From the NCBI RefSeq assembly GCF_000213055.1, contig NZ_CM001165.1, positions 6,379,445-6,443,444 of the forward strand: a DNA stretch of 64,000 bases. Direction: 5' to 3'. The position numbers were made by a program, and so were the translations under genes. The notes below the pieces were generated by a model that was given only the letters and a program-made list of their open reading frames with translations, searched no databases and had not been told where the DNA came from. Shown here piece by piece: positions 1 through 11,094 of the stretch; position 1 is the stretch's first letter; each line of letters opens with the position of its first letter. Origin of the DNA: Streptomyces sp. Tu6071 (GTDB lineage Bacteria > Actinomycetota > Actinomycetes > Streptomycetales > Streptomycetaceae).

Positions 1-31
1 CCGTTGGTCTTGGGGTGATGGGTGGTTGGTC

Positions 32-3228
<3,197 letters not shown>

Positions 3229-3323
3229 GAACAGCGTTGTCGGTTTGAACACCACTTAATTGAAAAGTGTGCTTGTTCGCTGACCCTGTTCAGCTCCGCA
3301 CCTCGTGCGGAGAGTCTGAAAGG

Positions 3324-3443
3324 GTTTCGGTGGTCATAGCGTGAGGGAAACGCCCGGTCCCATTCCGAACCCGGAAGCTAAGCCTCAAAGCGCCGATGGT
3401 ACTGCAAGGGGGACCTTGTGGGAGAGTAGGACGCCGCCGAACA
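3324..3443 (+). rRNA. 5S ribosomal RNA
   Basis: A 120-nt gene starting GTTTCGGTGGTCATAGCG and ending near GACGCCGCCGAAC, with the conserved CCCATTCCGAACCCGGAAG segment inside. The terminal helix is formed by the first and last ten bases. It follows 23S by about 130 nt, and an intrinsic terminator follows directly, so it is the last gene of the rRNA operon. Confidence 0.96.
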
Positions 3444-3451
3444 ATCTTTGG

Positions 3452-3493
3452 AGGACCCCTGGTCCCGGCGTACACGCTGGGACCAGGGGTCCT
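3452..3493 (+). terminator. rRNA operon terminator
   Basis: Perfect 15-bp inverted repeat (AGGACCCCTGGTCCC, 3452-3466, with its complement 3479-3493) with a 12-nt loop, followed by TTCTGTTTTT. It lies 8 nt after the 5S gene. Confidence 0.93.
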
Positions 3494-3571
3494 TTCTGTT
3501 TTTCGTACACTTTTTCTGTAGGACCACCGCTCGTCAGGTATGCGGTGGCAGCCAGTCCCGAGGAGTTCCGC

Positions 3572-5368
3572 ATGTCCCCCAACCCTTCCGACGAGCGTCC
3601 CGAGCGCCGAGGCCGCGACCGGGACGGCGGTGAGCGGGGCGGACAGCGCGGTGGCTTCCGCCGTGACGGCCAGCGCGACGGTCAGCGTGGCGGCGGTTTC
3701 CGTCGCGATGACCGTGGTGAGCGCCGTGACGACCGTGGTGGTTTCCGTCGTGACGATCGTGGTGACCGTCGTGACGACCGGCCTCCGTTCCGCCGTGACG
3801 ACCGTGGTGAGCGGCCGGCCTTCCGCCGTGACGACCAGGGCGGACGCCCCCCGTTCCGCCGTGACGACCGCCGTGACGACCGCCCCTCCTTCCGCCGCGA
3901 CGAGCGCGACGCCCCGCGCCGCGACGACCGTCGAGACGACCGGGGCGGGTTCCGTCGCGACGACCGGCCCGCCTTCCGTCGTGACGAGCGTGACGCCCCC
4001 CGTCGCGACGACCGTGGCGAGCGCCGTGACGACCGTGGTGGCTTCCGTCGTGACGACCGTGGCGAGCGGCCTTCGTTCCGTCGCGATGACCGCGATGCCC
4101 CGCGTCGCGACGACCGCCGTGACGATCGGGGCGGGTTCCGTCGTGACGACCGTGGGGACCGCCCTTCGTTCCGTCGTGACGACCGTGATGCTCCGCGTCG
4201 TGACGACCGTGGCGAGCGGCCCTCGTTCCGGCGTGACGACCGCGACGCCCCGCGCCGCGACGACCGTGGCGAGCGGCCCTCGTTCCGGCGCGATGACCGC
4301 GACGCCCCGCGTCGCGACGACCGCCGTGACGACCGCGGTGGCTTCCGTCGCGACGAGCGGCCTCGGCGTGATGACCGGGGTGGGTTCCGTGGCGGGCGTG
4401 ACGGGCGGCCCTCTGGGGGACCGCGGCGGGACGACCGGCGTGATGACCGGCGCGGTGGCGGGTTCCGGGGACGCGACGACCGCGGAGGCCGGGACCGGGA
4501 CCGCCGGGACGACCGCGGTGGGTACCGGGGGGACCGGGACCGGGAGCCCGTCAAGCGGCTGCCGATCCCCGAGGAGGTCACCGGCTTCGAGATCGACGGC
4601 GCGGTGCGCCAGGAGCTGATGAGCCTGCCCAAGACGCTGGCCGACGACGTGGCGCGCAACCTCGTGATGGTCGCGCAGCTCATCGACGAGGACCCCGAGA
4701 AGGCGTACGGGTACGCGAAGGTCGCGCTGCGGCTCGCCTCGCGCGTCGGCGCCGTACGCGAGGCCGCCGGCTTCGCCTCGTACGCGACGCAGCGCTACGA
4801 CGAGGCGCTGAAGGAGTTCCGTACCGCGCGGCGCATGTCGGGCAGCGTGGAGCTGTGGCCTGTCATCGCGGACTGCGAGCGCGGGCTCGGTCGGCCCGAG
4901 AAGGCACTTGAGATGGCCGGGGCGCCCGAGGTGCAGAAGCTGGACAAGGCCGGGCAGGTCGAGATGCGGCTCGTCGCCGCCGGGGCCCGTCGCGACCTCG
5001 GACAGCTCGACGCCGCGATCGTGACCCTCCAGAGCCCCGAGCTGGCCTCGAACGGTGTCCACCCGTGGACCGCGCGACTGCGCTACGCCTACGCCGACGC
5101 GCTGCTCGCCGCGGACCGTACCGAAGAGGCCCGCGAGTGGTTCGCGAAGGCCGTCGAGTCCGACAAGGACGGCACGACCGACGCCTCCGACCGGCTCGCG
5201 GAGCTGGACGGAGTCGAGTTCACGGACGCCTACGAGGACGACGGCGAGGCGGACGAGGAGTCCGGCGCCGTCGAGCACGTGGCGGTCGAGGACGCCGAGC
5301 CCAAGGACGTACGGTCCGAGGACGCCCTCGGCGCCGACGACGCGCACGAGGCGCGGCAGGACGACTGA
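3572..5368 (+). CDS. TPR protein with long RDDRGG-repeat N-terminus
   Basis: A 598-residue protein of unknown function. Residues 1 to about 325 are an extreme low-complexity region built from RRDDRG, GGFRRDD, RPSFRRDDRDAP and similar units, ending in RGG-like clusters. From about residue 325 (PVKRLPIPEEV) to 540 it becomes an ordinary helical domain with tetratricopeptide-like units, conserved in Streptomyces downstream of an rRNA operon. The last 50 residues are acidic. The ATG at 3572 follows AGGAGTTCCGC. The arginine-rich tract resembles eukaryotic RGG/RD RNA-binding regions, so an RNA- or ribosome-related role is possible, but that is inference. The repeated DNA (about 3650-4520) produces long false frames on both strands. 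Confidence 0.85.
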   Translation: MSPNPSDERPERRGRDRDGGERGGQRGGFRRDGQRDGQRGGGFRRDDRGERRDDRGGFRRDDRGDRRDDRPPFRRDDRGERPAFRRDDQGGRPPFRRDDRRDDRPSFRRDERDAPRRDDRRDDRGGFRRDDRPAFRRDERDAPRRDDRGERRDDRGGFRRDDRGERPSFRRDDRDAPRRDDRRDDRGGFRRDDRGDRPSFRRDDRDAPRRDDRGERPSFRRDDRDAPRRDDRGERPSFRRDDRDAPRRDDRRDDRGGFRRDERPRRDDRGGFRGGRDGRPSGGPRRDDRRDDRRGGGFRGRDDRGGRDRDRRDDRGGYRGDRDREPVKRLPIPEEVTGFEIDGAVRQELMSLPKTLADDVARNLVMVAQLIDEDPEKAYGYAKVALRLASRVGAVREAAGFASYATQRYDEALKEFRTARRMSGSVELWPVIADCERGLGRPEKALEMAGAPEVQKLDKAGQVEMRLVAAGARRDLGQLDAAIVTLQSPELASNGVHPWTARLRYAYADALLAADRTEEAREWFAKAVESDKDGTTDASDRLAELDGVEFTDAYEDDGEADEESGAVEHVAVEDAEPKDVRSEDALGADDAHEARQDD

Positions 5369-5391
5369 CCGACGCGGCCTTTGAGCCGCCG

Positions 5392-5444
5392 ACACGAAAG
5401 CGGGCGGTGTTCCCTCACGGAGGGAATGCCGCCCGCTTTCGTGT
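5392..5444. terminator. Bidirectional terminator between convergent genes
   Basis: A 16-bp perfect stem (5392-5407 with 5429-5444), with a further TCCCT/AGGGA pairing inside the loop. It sits between the TPR gene and the DUF1015 gene, whose stop codons face each other, so it can serve both. Confidence 0.85.
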
Positions 5445-5473
5445 GTCCGGAGCCGGTCAGATCGTCAGGCCGC

Positions 5474-6751
5474 TCATACCGTCAGATCGCGGAGGACGAG
5501 GCCCGTCGCCGGTTTCGGGCCGAAGGAGGTCGACTTGCGGGGCATCCGGACGCCCTGGCCGGCGAGTTCCCGTACGACCGACTCGGGGACGGGGTGGAGG
5601 AGGACCGCTGTGCCGCCTGTGCGCGCGGCCTGTTCGGCGACGGCCGCGGCGTCGTGCAGGTAGCTGATCGAGCCCGGGGCGTCGGGTACGTGCCAGAGGT
5701 GGTCGAGGAGCGTCGTGTGCAGGACGGTCGCGTCCAGGGAGCGCCAGGCGGGCGGCGGGCCGGACGGGACGGTGCGTGCGAGGAGCGCGGGATCGGGGCG
5801 GTCGGCGAGATGGAAGGTGGCGCCGTCGGTGAGGAGGAAGGCGTTGCCCTCCTCTGCGGCGTCCGCGAGGGCTTGGCGGGCGTGCCGCAACGGACCGTCC
5901 ACCTGGCGTACGCGGAAAGTACCGTCCAGGGCCGCGAGGGCCTCCTTCAGGGGGAGCGCGGGCAGCAGGCGGTGGATCGCGCGTACCCGGAGCGGAAAGC
6001 GTGCCGTGTCCACCAGCAGGACGAGGCCCTCGTCCCAGGGGCCGGGGGAGGGGTGCTGCTGTCTCAGCCGCAGGTATGTGGCCCAGCGATGGTGGCCGTC
6101 CGCGATGAGCGCTTGACGCGCCGCGAGATCGGCCCGCACCTCGGCGATCCGGGCCGGGTCCGTCACCGCCCACAGGCGGTGCGCGAAGCCGTCCTCGGTG
6201 GTCGTGGCGAGGAGCGGAGCGGTCCGGACGGTCTCCTCGATGACCCGTGCCGCGCCGGGCCCCTCCTCCTCGGGACCGTGGTACGTGAGAAGGAGCGGCT
6301 CCAGGTTCGCGGCCGTCGCGCGGAGGAGGTCGGCGCGTTCGGCCACCACCTCGGGAATGACGTCCTCGTGCGGGAGGACGACGCCCTCGGACGGCTCCGA
6401 GAGGCGGAGGGCGCCGATGACGCCGCGCTGGAGGATGCCGTCGCCGCGTTGCTCGTACACGTAGAGCGCCGGTCGTTCGTCGACGGCGAGGATGCCGTCG
6501 GCGAGCCAGGCGCGCAGCGTGCGGGCGGCCTGCTCGTCGCGCACAGCCGGGGAGTCCCCCTGCGGGAGGATGAGCCGGACGATGTTGTGCGGGTCGGCGT
6601 TCTCCAGGTGCAGCAGGCCGTCCGGGCGTACGACGACGTCGTACGGCGGAGAGGTCACGGCGGCGAGCGAGCGCACCCGCTCCGCGACGTAGCGCACGCC
6701 GCGGAAGGGCGACAGGCGCAGTCCGTTCTGCTCGGTCCCCGGAGAAGTCAT
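5474..6751 (-). CDS. DUF1015 family protein
   Basis: A 425-residue member of the DUF1015 family, which is widespread and lacks an established biochemical role. Visible family marks are the N-terminal FRGVRYVAERV...SPPYDVV segment and a DGHHRWATYL motif in the middle of the protein. The start is taken at MTSPGTEQNG (ATG at 6751); an upstream in-frame extension of 19 residues has no family similarity. It is divergent from the HAD phosphatase gene, with 134 bp between them holding both promoters, and convergent with the TPR gene. Confidence is high for the gene and family and low for any function. Confidence 0.9.
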   Translation of the reverse strand: MTSPGTEQNGLRLSPFRGVRYVAERVRSLAAVTSPPYDVVVRPDGLLHLENADPHNIVRLILPQGDSPAVRDEQAARTLRAWLADGILAVDERPALYVYEQRGDGILQRGVIGALRLSEPSEGVVLPHEDVIPEVVAERADLLRATAANLEPLLLTYHGPEEEGPGAARVIEETVRTAPLLATTTEDGFAHRLWAVTDPARIAEVRADLAARQALIADGHHRWATYLRLRQQHPSPGPWDEGLVLLVDTARFPLRVRAIHRLLPALPLKEALAALDGTFRVRQVDGPLRHARQALADAAEEGNAFLLTDGATFHLADRPDPALLARTVPSGPPPAWRSLDATVLHTTLLDHLWHVPDAPGSISYLHDAAAVAEQAARTGGTAVLLHPVPESVVRELAGQGVRMPRKSTSFGPKPATGLVLRDLTV

Positions 6752-6885
6752 CCGTGCATCGTATGCGCGAAGCGGGGGCGGACGCCGGGCGGTGCGTGCA
6801 GAGGACATCGGGGATGATCGGGAAGACGGATGATCGTGCGATCGCGCGACCCTGTGGATGAACGCCGAGCGAGGAGTGCCGCACC

Positions 6886-7986
6886 ATGACCGAGGATGTC
6901 CGGACCGCGACAGGAGCGAGCGAGGAACGGCTCGACGCGGTGTACGACACGGCGCTGCTCGACCTGGACGGGGTCGTCTACGCGGGCGGTGAGGCCGTGG
7001 CCCACGCCGTCGACTCGCTCGCGACCGCGCGCGAGGGCGGGATGCACCTCGCGTACGTCACCAACAACGCCCTGCGCCCGCCGTCCGCGGTCGCGGCGCA
7101 CCTCAGTGAACTGGGCGTGCCGGCGGACACCTCGGATGTCATCACCTCGGCGCAAGCTGTCGCGCGGCTCATCGCGGACGAGCAGCCCGAGGGCGCGCGG
7201 GTGCTGCTCATCGGCGGCGAGGGGTTGCGGCAGGCGCTCGTCGAACGCGGCCTCGTGCCCGTCGACTCGGCCGACGACGAGCCCGCGGCGGTCGCGCAGG
7301 GCTACGGAGGCCCCGACTTCCCGTGGTCACGGTTCGCGGAGGCGGGCTACGCCGTACGGGCCGGGGTGCCGTGGTACGCCTCGAACACCGACCTCACGAT
7401 TCCGAGCGGACGCGGGATCGCGCCGGGCAACGGGGCGGCCGTCGAGGTGGTGCGGATCGCCTCGGGCGGGGAGCCGAAGGTGGCCGGGAAGCCGCTCCCG
7501 CCGATGCACCGGGAAACGATTCTGCGCACGGGGGCGAAGCGGCCCCTCGTCGTGGGGGACCGGCTGGACACCGACATCGAGGGCGCGCACGCGGGTGGCG
7601 TCGACTCGCTGCTCGTGCTGACGGGCGTGACGGACGTGGCGGCGTTGCTGCGGGCGGTGCCGGAGCACCGGCCGACGTATGTGGGGCGGGACCTGCGGGA
7701 GTTGCTGGTGGGACACGAGGCACCGCGTGTCGAGGGTGACGGCGCGTGGGCATGCGACGGGGCGCGGGCGCGTGTCGCGGACGGGGGGCTTGTGCTGGAG
7801 GGGAAGGGGGCCGGTGCGGAGGATGGCGCGCTGCTCGACGGGCTGAGGGTGTTGTGCGCGGCGGCGTGGAGTGCGGGGGGAGAGCGGGCGTTCGACGGGG
7901 AAATCGCGGGGGCGGTGAAGGCGCTGGGGGAGTTGGGGGGGCGCTTGGGGCGAGGGAGGAGCGTGTGGGCGGAGGAGGGGGCGTGA
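6886..7986 (+). CDS. HAD-IIA phosphatase, Rv1692-like
   Basis: A 366-residue haloacid dehalogenase superfamily hydrolase, subclass IIA. Motif I is LLDLDGVVY (residues 25-33, nucleophile and acid/base Asp), motif II is VTNNA near residue 56, and motif IV is GDRLDTDIEGA near 224. The actinobacterial ortholog in this gene order, Rv1692 of M. tuberculosis, is a glycerol-3-phosphate phosphatase acting in phospholipid recycling; the same activity is inferred here from family and synteny. The C-terminal 90 residues are a Gly/Ala-rich extension outside the HAD core. ATG at 6886 with GAGGAG upstream. Confidence 0.88.
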   Translation: MTEDVRTATGASEERLDAVYDTALLDLDGVVYAGGEAVAHAVDSLATAREGGMHLAYVTNNALRPPSAVAAHLSELGVPADTSDVITSAQAVARLIADEQPEGARVLLIGGEGLRQALVERGLVPVDSADDEPAAVAQGYGGPDFPWSRFAEAGYAVRAGVPWYASNTDLTIPSGRGIAPGNGAAVEVVRIASGGEPKVAGKPLPPMHRETILRTGAKRPLVVGDRLDTDIEGAHAGGVDSLLVLTGVTDVAALLRAVPEHRPTYVGRDLRELLVGHEAPRVEGDGAWACDGARARVADGGLVLEGKGAGAEDGALLDGLRVLCAAAWSAGGERAFDGEIAGAVKALGELGGRLGRGRSVWAEEGA

Positions 7987-8304
7987 GGGCGCTTCATGAG
8001 TGCCGACCGGGGCGCGGGCCGCTTCCTTCCTGGGGGTGGGAAGGGCTTGAGGGTGGGGTGCGGGGGTGCGGTGTGAGGTGCGTCCGGGGGTGCGTGAATT
8101 CCTTTCACTCTGGAGAGTGAGCGGATTTTTGGGTTCGGGGAAGTTATCCACAGATCGGTGAGCGGGGGGCGGGGATGGGGTGGGGGGTGCGAAAGAATGG
8201 TGTTGGGGTCGCCCCCCGGGTGGGTGGGGGTGTGTCCGCACGCCCCCCAACGCCCCCGCCCCCGGCGACGGCTCCGGCCCTCTCGGCGGGGTAGCGTCGG
8301 CGGC
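7987..8304. other. Gap with G-rich, repeat-bearing DNA
   Basis: This 318-bp gap has no credible gene. It holds strongly G-skewed DNA, a short hairpin (TCACTCTGGAGAGTGA, 8105-8120), a perfect TTATCCACA box at 8144-8152 and the dispersed element listed at 8105-8237. The promoter of the following hypothetical gene should lie near 8260-8300. Confidence 0.6.
8105..8237 (+). repeat. Dispersed non-coding element, copy A
   Basis: In order: a CACTC/GAGTG hairpin (8105-8120), GTTATCCACAGATCGG (8143-8158, matching the DnaA-box consensus TTATNCACA), a G-rich tract, and TTGGGGTCGCCCCCC followed by GGGGGTGTGTCC (8203-8237). The same parts in the same order occur in reverse orientation at 51487-51630, so this is a repeated intergenic element. 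Its function is unknown. Confidence 0.65.
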
Positions 8305-8919
8305 ATGAGCGACGAGACACCTGCGGTGGAGGGAGCCGCGCCCGAGAGCGGCGCCCCGGCAGAGGCCGAGGCTTCCGGTGGCGCGAGCTTCGCCGCCGCC
8401 GTGGAGGCTTTCGCGCGCGCCGTGGTCTCGGGCGATTCCGTACCGGCTGACCCACCGGGCCGGCCCGGAACGGCCCCCGCGACACCGGCCGATCGGCCCG
8501 CACCGCCGAGAACACCTGACGAGCCCGTACAGCGCCCACCAGGCCCTGCAACCTCCGCTCCCAGCCCCGCCAATGGGATTCCAGACCCCGCGTCGAGCAT
8601 GAACGACCCCGCGCCGGGAGCGGACGACCCCGCGTCGAGCACGGACGACCCCGCCCCGGACACGGACGACGCAGGTCTCCTGCCCCCCACCGCCCCCCTC
8701 CCCGAGAACCACGTGGACGACGCGCCCCGGCCGCTCGGGGTCGCGCGGGTCGGGAGCGGGGATGCCCGGGTGGACGGCCTGCTCGGGCGGCTCGGGGATC
8801 TGGACGAGTTGCCCGTCGCGGAGCACCAGGGCGTGTACGAGGAGACCCACGAGGGGCTGCGGGCGGTTCTCGCCGCGCTCGACGTGGCGCAGGGGCCGCC
8901 GCCTCCGTCGGCGCGGTGA
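8305..8919 (+). CDS. Low-complexity hypothetical protein before tlyA
   Basis: A 204-residue protein of unknown function found at this place in Streptomyces genomes. About the first 150 residues are Pro/Ala/Asp-rich and repetitive (DDPASSTDDPAPDTDD). The last 60 residues look folded and conserved (GDARVDGLLGRLGDLDELPV...THEGLRAVLAALD), mostly helical. The ATG at 8305 has no strong ribosome-binding site. It ends 120 bp before tlyA and is probably co-transcribed with tlyA-ppnK-recN. No signal peptide or membrane segment is visible. Confidence 0.75.
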   Translation: MSDETPAVEGAAPESGAPAEAEASGGASFAAAVEAFARAVVSGDSVPADPPGRPGTAPATPADRPAPPRTPDEPVQRPPGPATSAPSPANGIPDPASSMNDPAPGADDPASSTDDPAPDTDDAGLLPPTAPLPENHVDDAPRPLGVARVGSGDARVDGLLGRLGDLDELPVAEHQGVYEETHEGLRAVLAALDVAQGPPPPSAR

Positions 8920-9039
8920 CCGCGCCGGGGGCTCTTGTCGGACCCGCGCCGTAGCATGCCCTCAAGGCGCGTGACCTGCGTCGTCCTACGTGCCCCGGCA
9001 TCCCGTGCCGATCATGACCAGCAAGGAGCTGAACCGAAC

Positions 9040-9855
9040 GTGGCAGGAGTGGCCCGCCGCCGCCTCGACGCCGAACTCGTCCGTCGCAAACTCGCCCGCT
9101 CGCGGGAGCACGCCAGCCAGCTCATCGCCGCCGGGCGGGTCAGCGTCGGCGGCGCGCTCGCGCTGAAACCGGCGACGCAGGTCGAGACGAGCGCCCCCGT
9201 CGTCGTCACCCCCGACGAGGACGACCCCGACTACGTCTCGCGCGGCGGGCACAAGCTCGCCGGGGCCCTGGAGGCGTTCGTGCCGCGCGGGCTGCGCGTC
9301 GAGGGACGGCGCGCGCTCGACGCGGGCGCGTCCACCGGGGGCTTCACCGATGTGCTGCTGCGCGCGGGCGTCGCCCAGGTCGTCGCCGTCGACGTCGGGT
9401 ACGGGCAGCTCGCCTGGTCGCTCCAGAGCGACCCCCGCGTCGTCGTCAAGGACCGCACCAACGTGCGCGAGCTGAGTCTCGACCTCATCGACGACGAGCC
9501 CGTGGGCCTCGTCGTCGGGGACCTCTCCTTCATCCCGCTCGGCCTCGTCCTGCCCGCCCTCGTCCGCTGCTGCGCCCCCGACGCCGACCTGGTCCTCATG
9601 GTCAAGCCGCAGTTCGAGGTGGGCAGGGAACGGCTCGGCAGCGGCGGCGTCGTGCGCAGCCCCGAACTGCGCGCCGAGGCCGTCCGGCGCGTCGCCGCGC
9701 AGGCGGCCGAACTGGGGCTCGGTGTCCTCGGCGTCACCGCGAGCCCCCTGCCCGGACCCTCCGGGAACGTCGAGTACTTTCTTTGGCTGCGTGCCGGGGC
9801 TCCCCCGCTCGACCCGGCCGACGTCGACCGAGCGGTTGCGGAAGGACCCCGATGA
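9040..9855 (+). CDS. tlyA: TlyA-family rRNA 2'-O-methyltransferase
   Basis: A 271-residue TlyA-family protein. In mycobacteria TlyA methylates ribose 2'-hydroxyls of 16S C1409 and 23S C1920, which affects capreomycin sensitivity. Residues 1-60 form an S4 RNA-binding domain (RRKLARSREHASQLIAAGRV). The FtsJ-like methyltransferase follows: VSRGGHKL near 66-73 and the SAM-binding motif LDAGASTGGFTD at 93-104. The GTG start at 9040 is chosen because AAGGAG lies 11 nt upstream and this gives the usual family length. Its stop overlaps the ATG of ppnK, so the two are translationally coupled. Confidence 0.95.
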   Translation: MAGVARRRLDAELVRRKLARSREHASQLIAAGRVSVGGALALKPATQVETSAPVVVTPDEDDPDYVSRGGHKLAGALEAFVPRGLRVEGRRALDAGASTGGFTDVLLRAGVAQVVAVDVGYGQLAWSLQSDPRVVVKDRTNVRELSLDLIDDEPVGLVVGDLSFIPLGLVLPALVRCCAPDADLVLMVKPQFEVGRERLGSGGVVRSPELRAEAVRRVAAQAAELGLGVLGVTASPLPGPSGNVEYFLWLRAGAPPLDPADVDRAVAEGPR

Positions 9856-10814
9856 CCGAGACCGCCAAGCCCGCCCACAGCGAGCCCGCCCACACCGTCC
9901 AGCCCGGCGAGGGCCCCCGCAGCGTCTTCCTCCTCGCCCACACCGGGCGGCCCGCCGCGATCCGCAGCGCGGAACTCGTCGTCCAGGGCCTCCTGCGCTG
10001 CGGCCTCGGCGTCCGGGTCCTGGAGGAGGAGGCGTCCGACCTGCCGCTGCCCGACACGCCCAAGGTCGAGCTGATCCAGGAGGCCACGCCCGAGGCGCTC
10101 GACGGCTGTGAACTCCTCGTCGTTCTCGGCGGCGACGGCACCCTCCTGCGCGGCGCCGAACTCGCCCGCGCCTCCGGCGTCCCCATGCTCGGCGTCAACC
10201 TCGGACGCGTCGGCTTCCTCGCCGAGGCCGAGCGCGACGACCTCGACCGCGTCGTCGACCGCGTCGTCACCCGCGCCTACGACGTCGAGGAACGCATGAC
10301 CCTCGACGTCCTCGTGCACAGCGGCGGCAAGCTCGTGCACACCGACTGGGCGCTCAACGAGGCCGCCGTGCAGAAGATCTCCCCCGAGCGCATGCTCGAA
10401 GTCGTCCTGGAGATCGACGGCCGCCCCGTCACGGGCTTCGGCTGCGACGGCATCGTCTGCGCGACCCCCACCGGGTCCACCGCCTACGCCTTCTCCGCCG
10501 GAGGCCCCGTCGTCTGGCCCGAGGTCGAGGCGCTGCTCATGGTGCCCATCAGCGCCCACGCCCTCTTCGCCAAGCCCCTCGTCACCTCGCCCACCTCGAT
10601 ACTGGCCGTCGAGGTCCAGGAGGGCGGCTCGCCGAGCGGGGTCCTGTGGTGCGACGGGCGGCGCACCGTCCCGCTGCCCTCGGGCGCGCGCGTCGAGGTG
10701 CGGCGCGGCGCCGTCCCCGTCCGCCTCGCCCGGCTGCACCACGCCTCCTTCACCGACCGGCTCGTCGCCAAGTTCGCCCTCCCCGTCGCCGGCTGGCGCG
10801 GCGCCCCGGCCTGA
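9852..10814 (+). CDS. ppnK: NAD kinase
   Basis: A 320-residue ATP/polyphosphate NAD kinase that makes NADP. The GGDGT phosphate-binding motif is at residues 93-97. The second conserved stretch GDGIVCATPTGSTAYAFSAG lies near 200-220, and NEAAVQK near 175 is the substrate-binding segment. The ATG at 9852 overlaps the tlyA stop (ATGA). It belongs to the conserved tlyA-ppnK-recN group; a hairpin at 10823-10870 may end part of the transcription before recN. Also called nadK. Confidence 0.96.
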   Translation: MTETAKPAHSEPAHTVQPGEGPRSVFLLAHTGRPAAIRSAELVVQGLLRCGLGVRVLEEEASDLPLPDTPKVELIQEATPEALDGCELLVVLGGDGTLLRGAELARASGVPMLGVNLGRVGFLAEAERDDLDRVVDRVVTRAYDVEERMTLDVLVHSGGKLVHTDWALNEAAVQKISPERMLEVVLEIDGRPVTGFGCDGIVCATPTGSTAYAFSAGGPVVWPEVEALLMVPISAHALFAKPLVTSPTSILAVEVQEGGSPSGVLWCDGRRTVPLPSGARVEVRRGAVPVRLARLHHASFTDRLVAKFALPVAGWRGAPA

Positions 10815-10822
10815 GCCGGGAA

Positions 10823-10870
10823 GGCGCATCCGCGCGGCGCGCCCGCCTGGGCCGGGAGGGCGGATGCGCC
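10823..10870 (+). terminator. Hairpin after ppnK, within a tandem duplication
   Basis: GGCGCATCCGC (10823-10833) pairs perfectly with GCGGATGCGCC (10860-10870), loop 26 nt, no T-run. It lies in two imperfect 36-bp direct repeats (10815-10850 and 10851-10886). It may be a weak terminator or a processing site. Confidence 0.45.
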
Positions 10871-10977
10871 CGGCACGCCCGCCCGAGCGCGGCGACCCGC
10901 GGAGGCCGGGAGCGGCGACCCGCGGAGACCGCGAAGCCCCCGCGCAGCCGCCGTTTCGTCGCACGGCCGCGTGTCGC

Positions 10978-10993
10978 TCGTACGCTCGTACGG
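10978..10993. promoter_or_regulatory. Weak LexA-box candidate upstream of recN
   Basis: TCGTACGCTCGTACGG matches the actinobacterial SOS box TCGAAC-N4-GTTCGA at 9 of 12 fixed positions and contains a perfect CGTAC-N4-GTACG inverted repeat. It lies about 100 bp before recN, which is an SOS gene in other bacteria. The match is much weaker than the box before dnaE2 at 61115. Confidence 0.3.
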
Positions 10994-11094
10994 GGGACAC
11001 GCGGGCCCCCTTCGCCGCCCCGCGACGGCCGTGAGCACGCCTCGCTCGTGTCACGCGGGCGGGGTGACGTCGCCCGGGAGGAAGAAAACCTCGT

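Noticed and set aside
3290..5395. Very long minus-strand open frame (about 700 codons) opposite the TPR gene
   Set aside because: It is the shadow of the RDDRGG repeat; the plus-strand frame has a start with a ribosome-binding site, a conserved TPR domain and a terminator.
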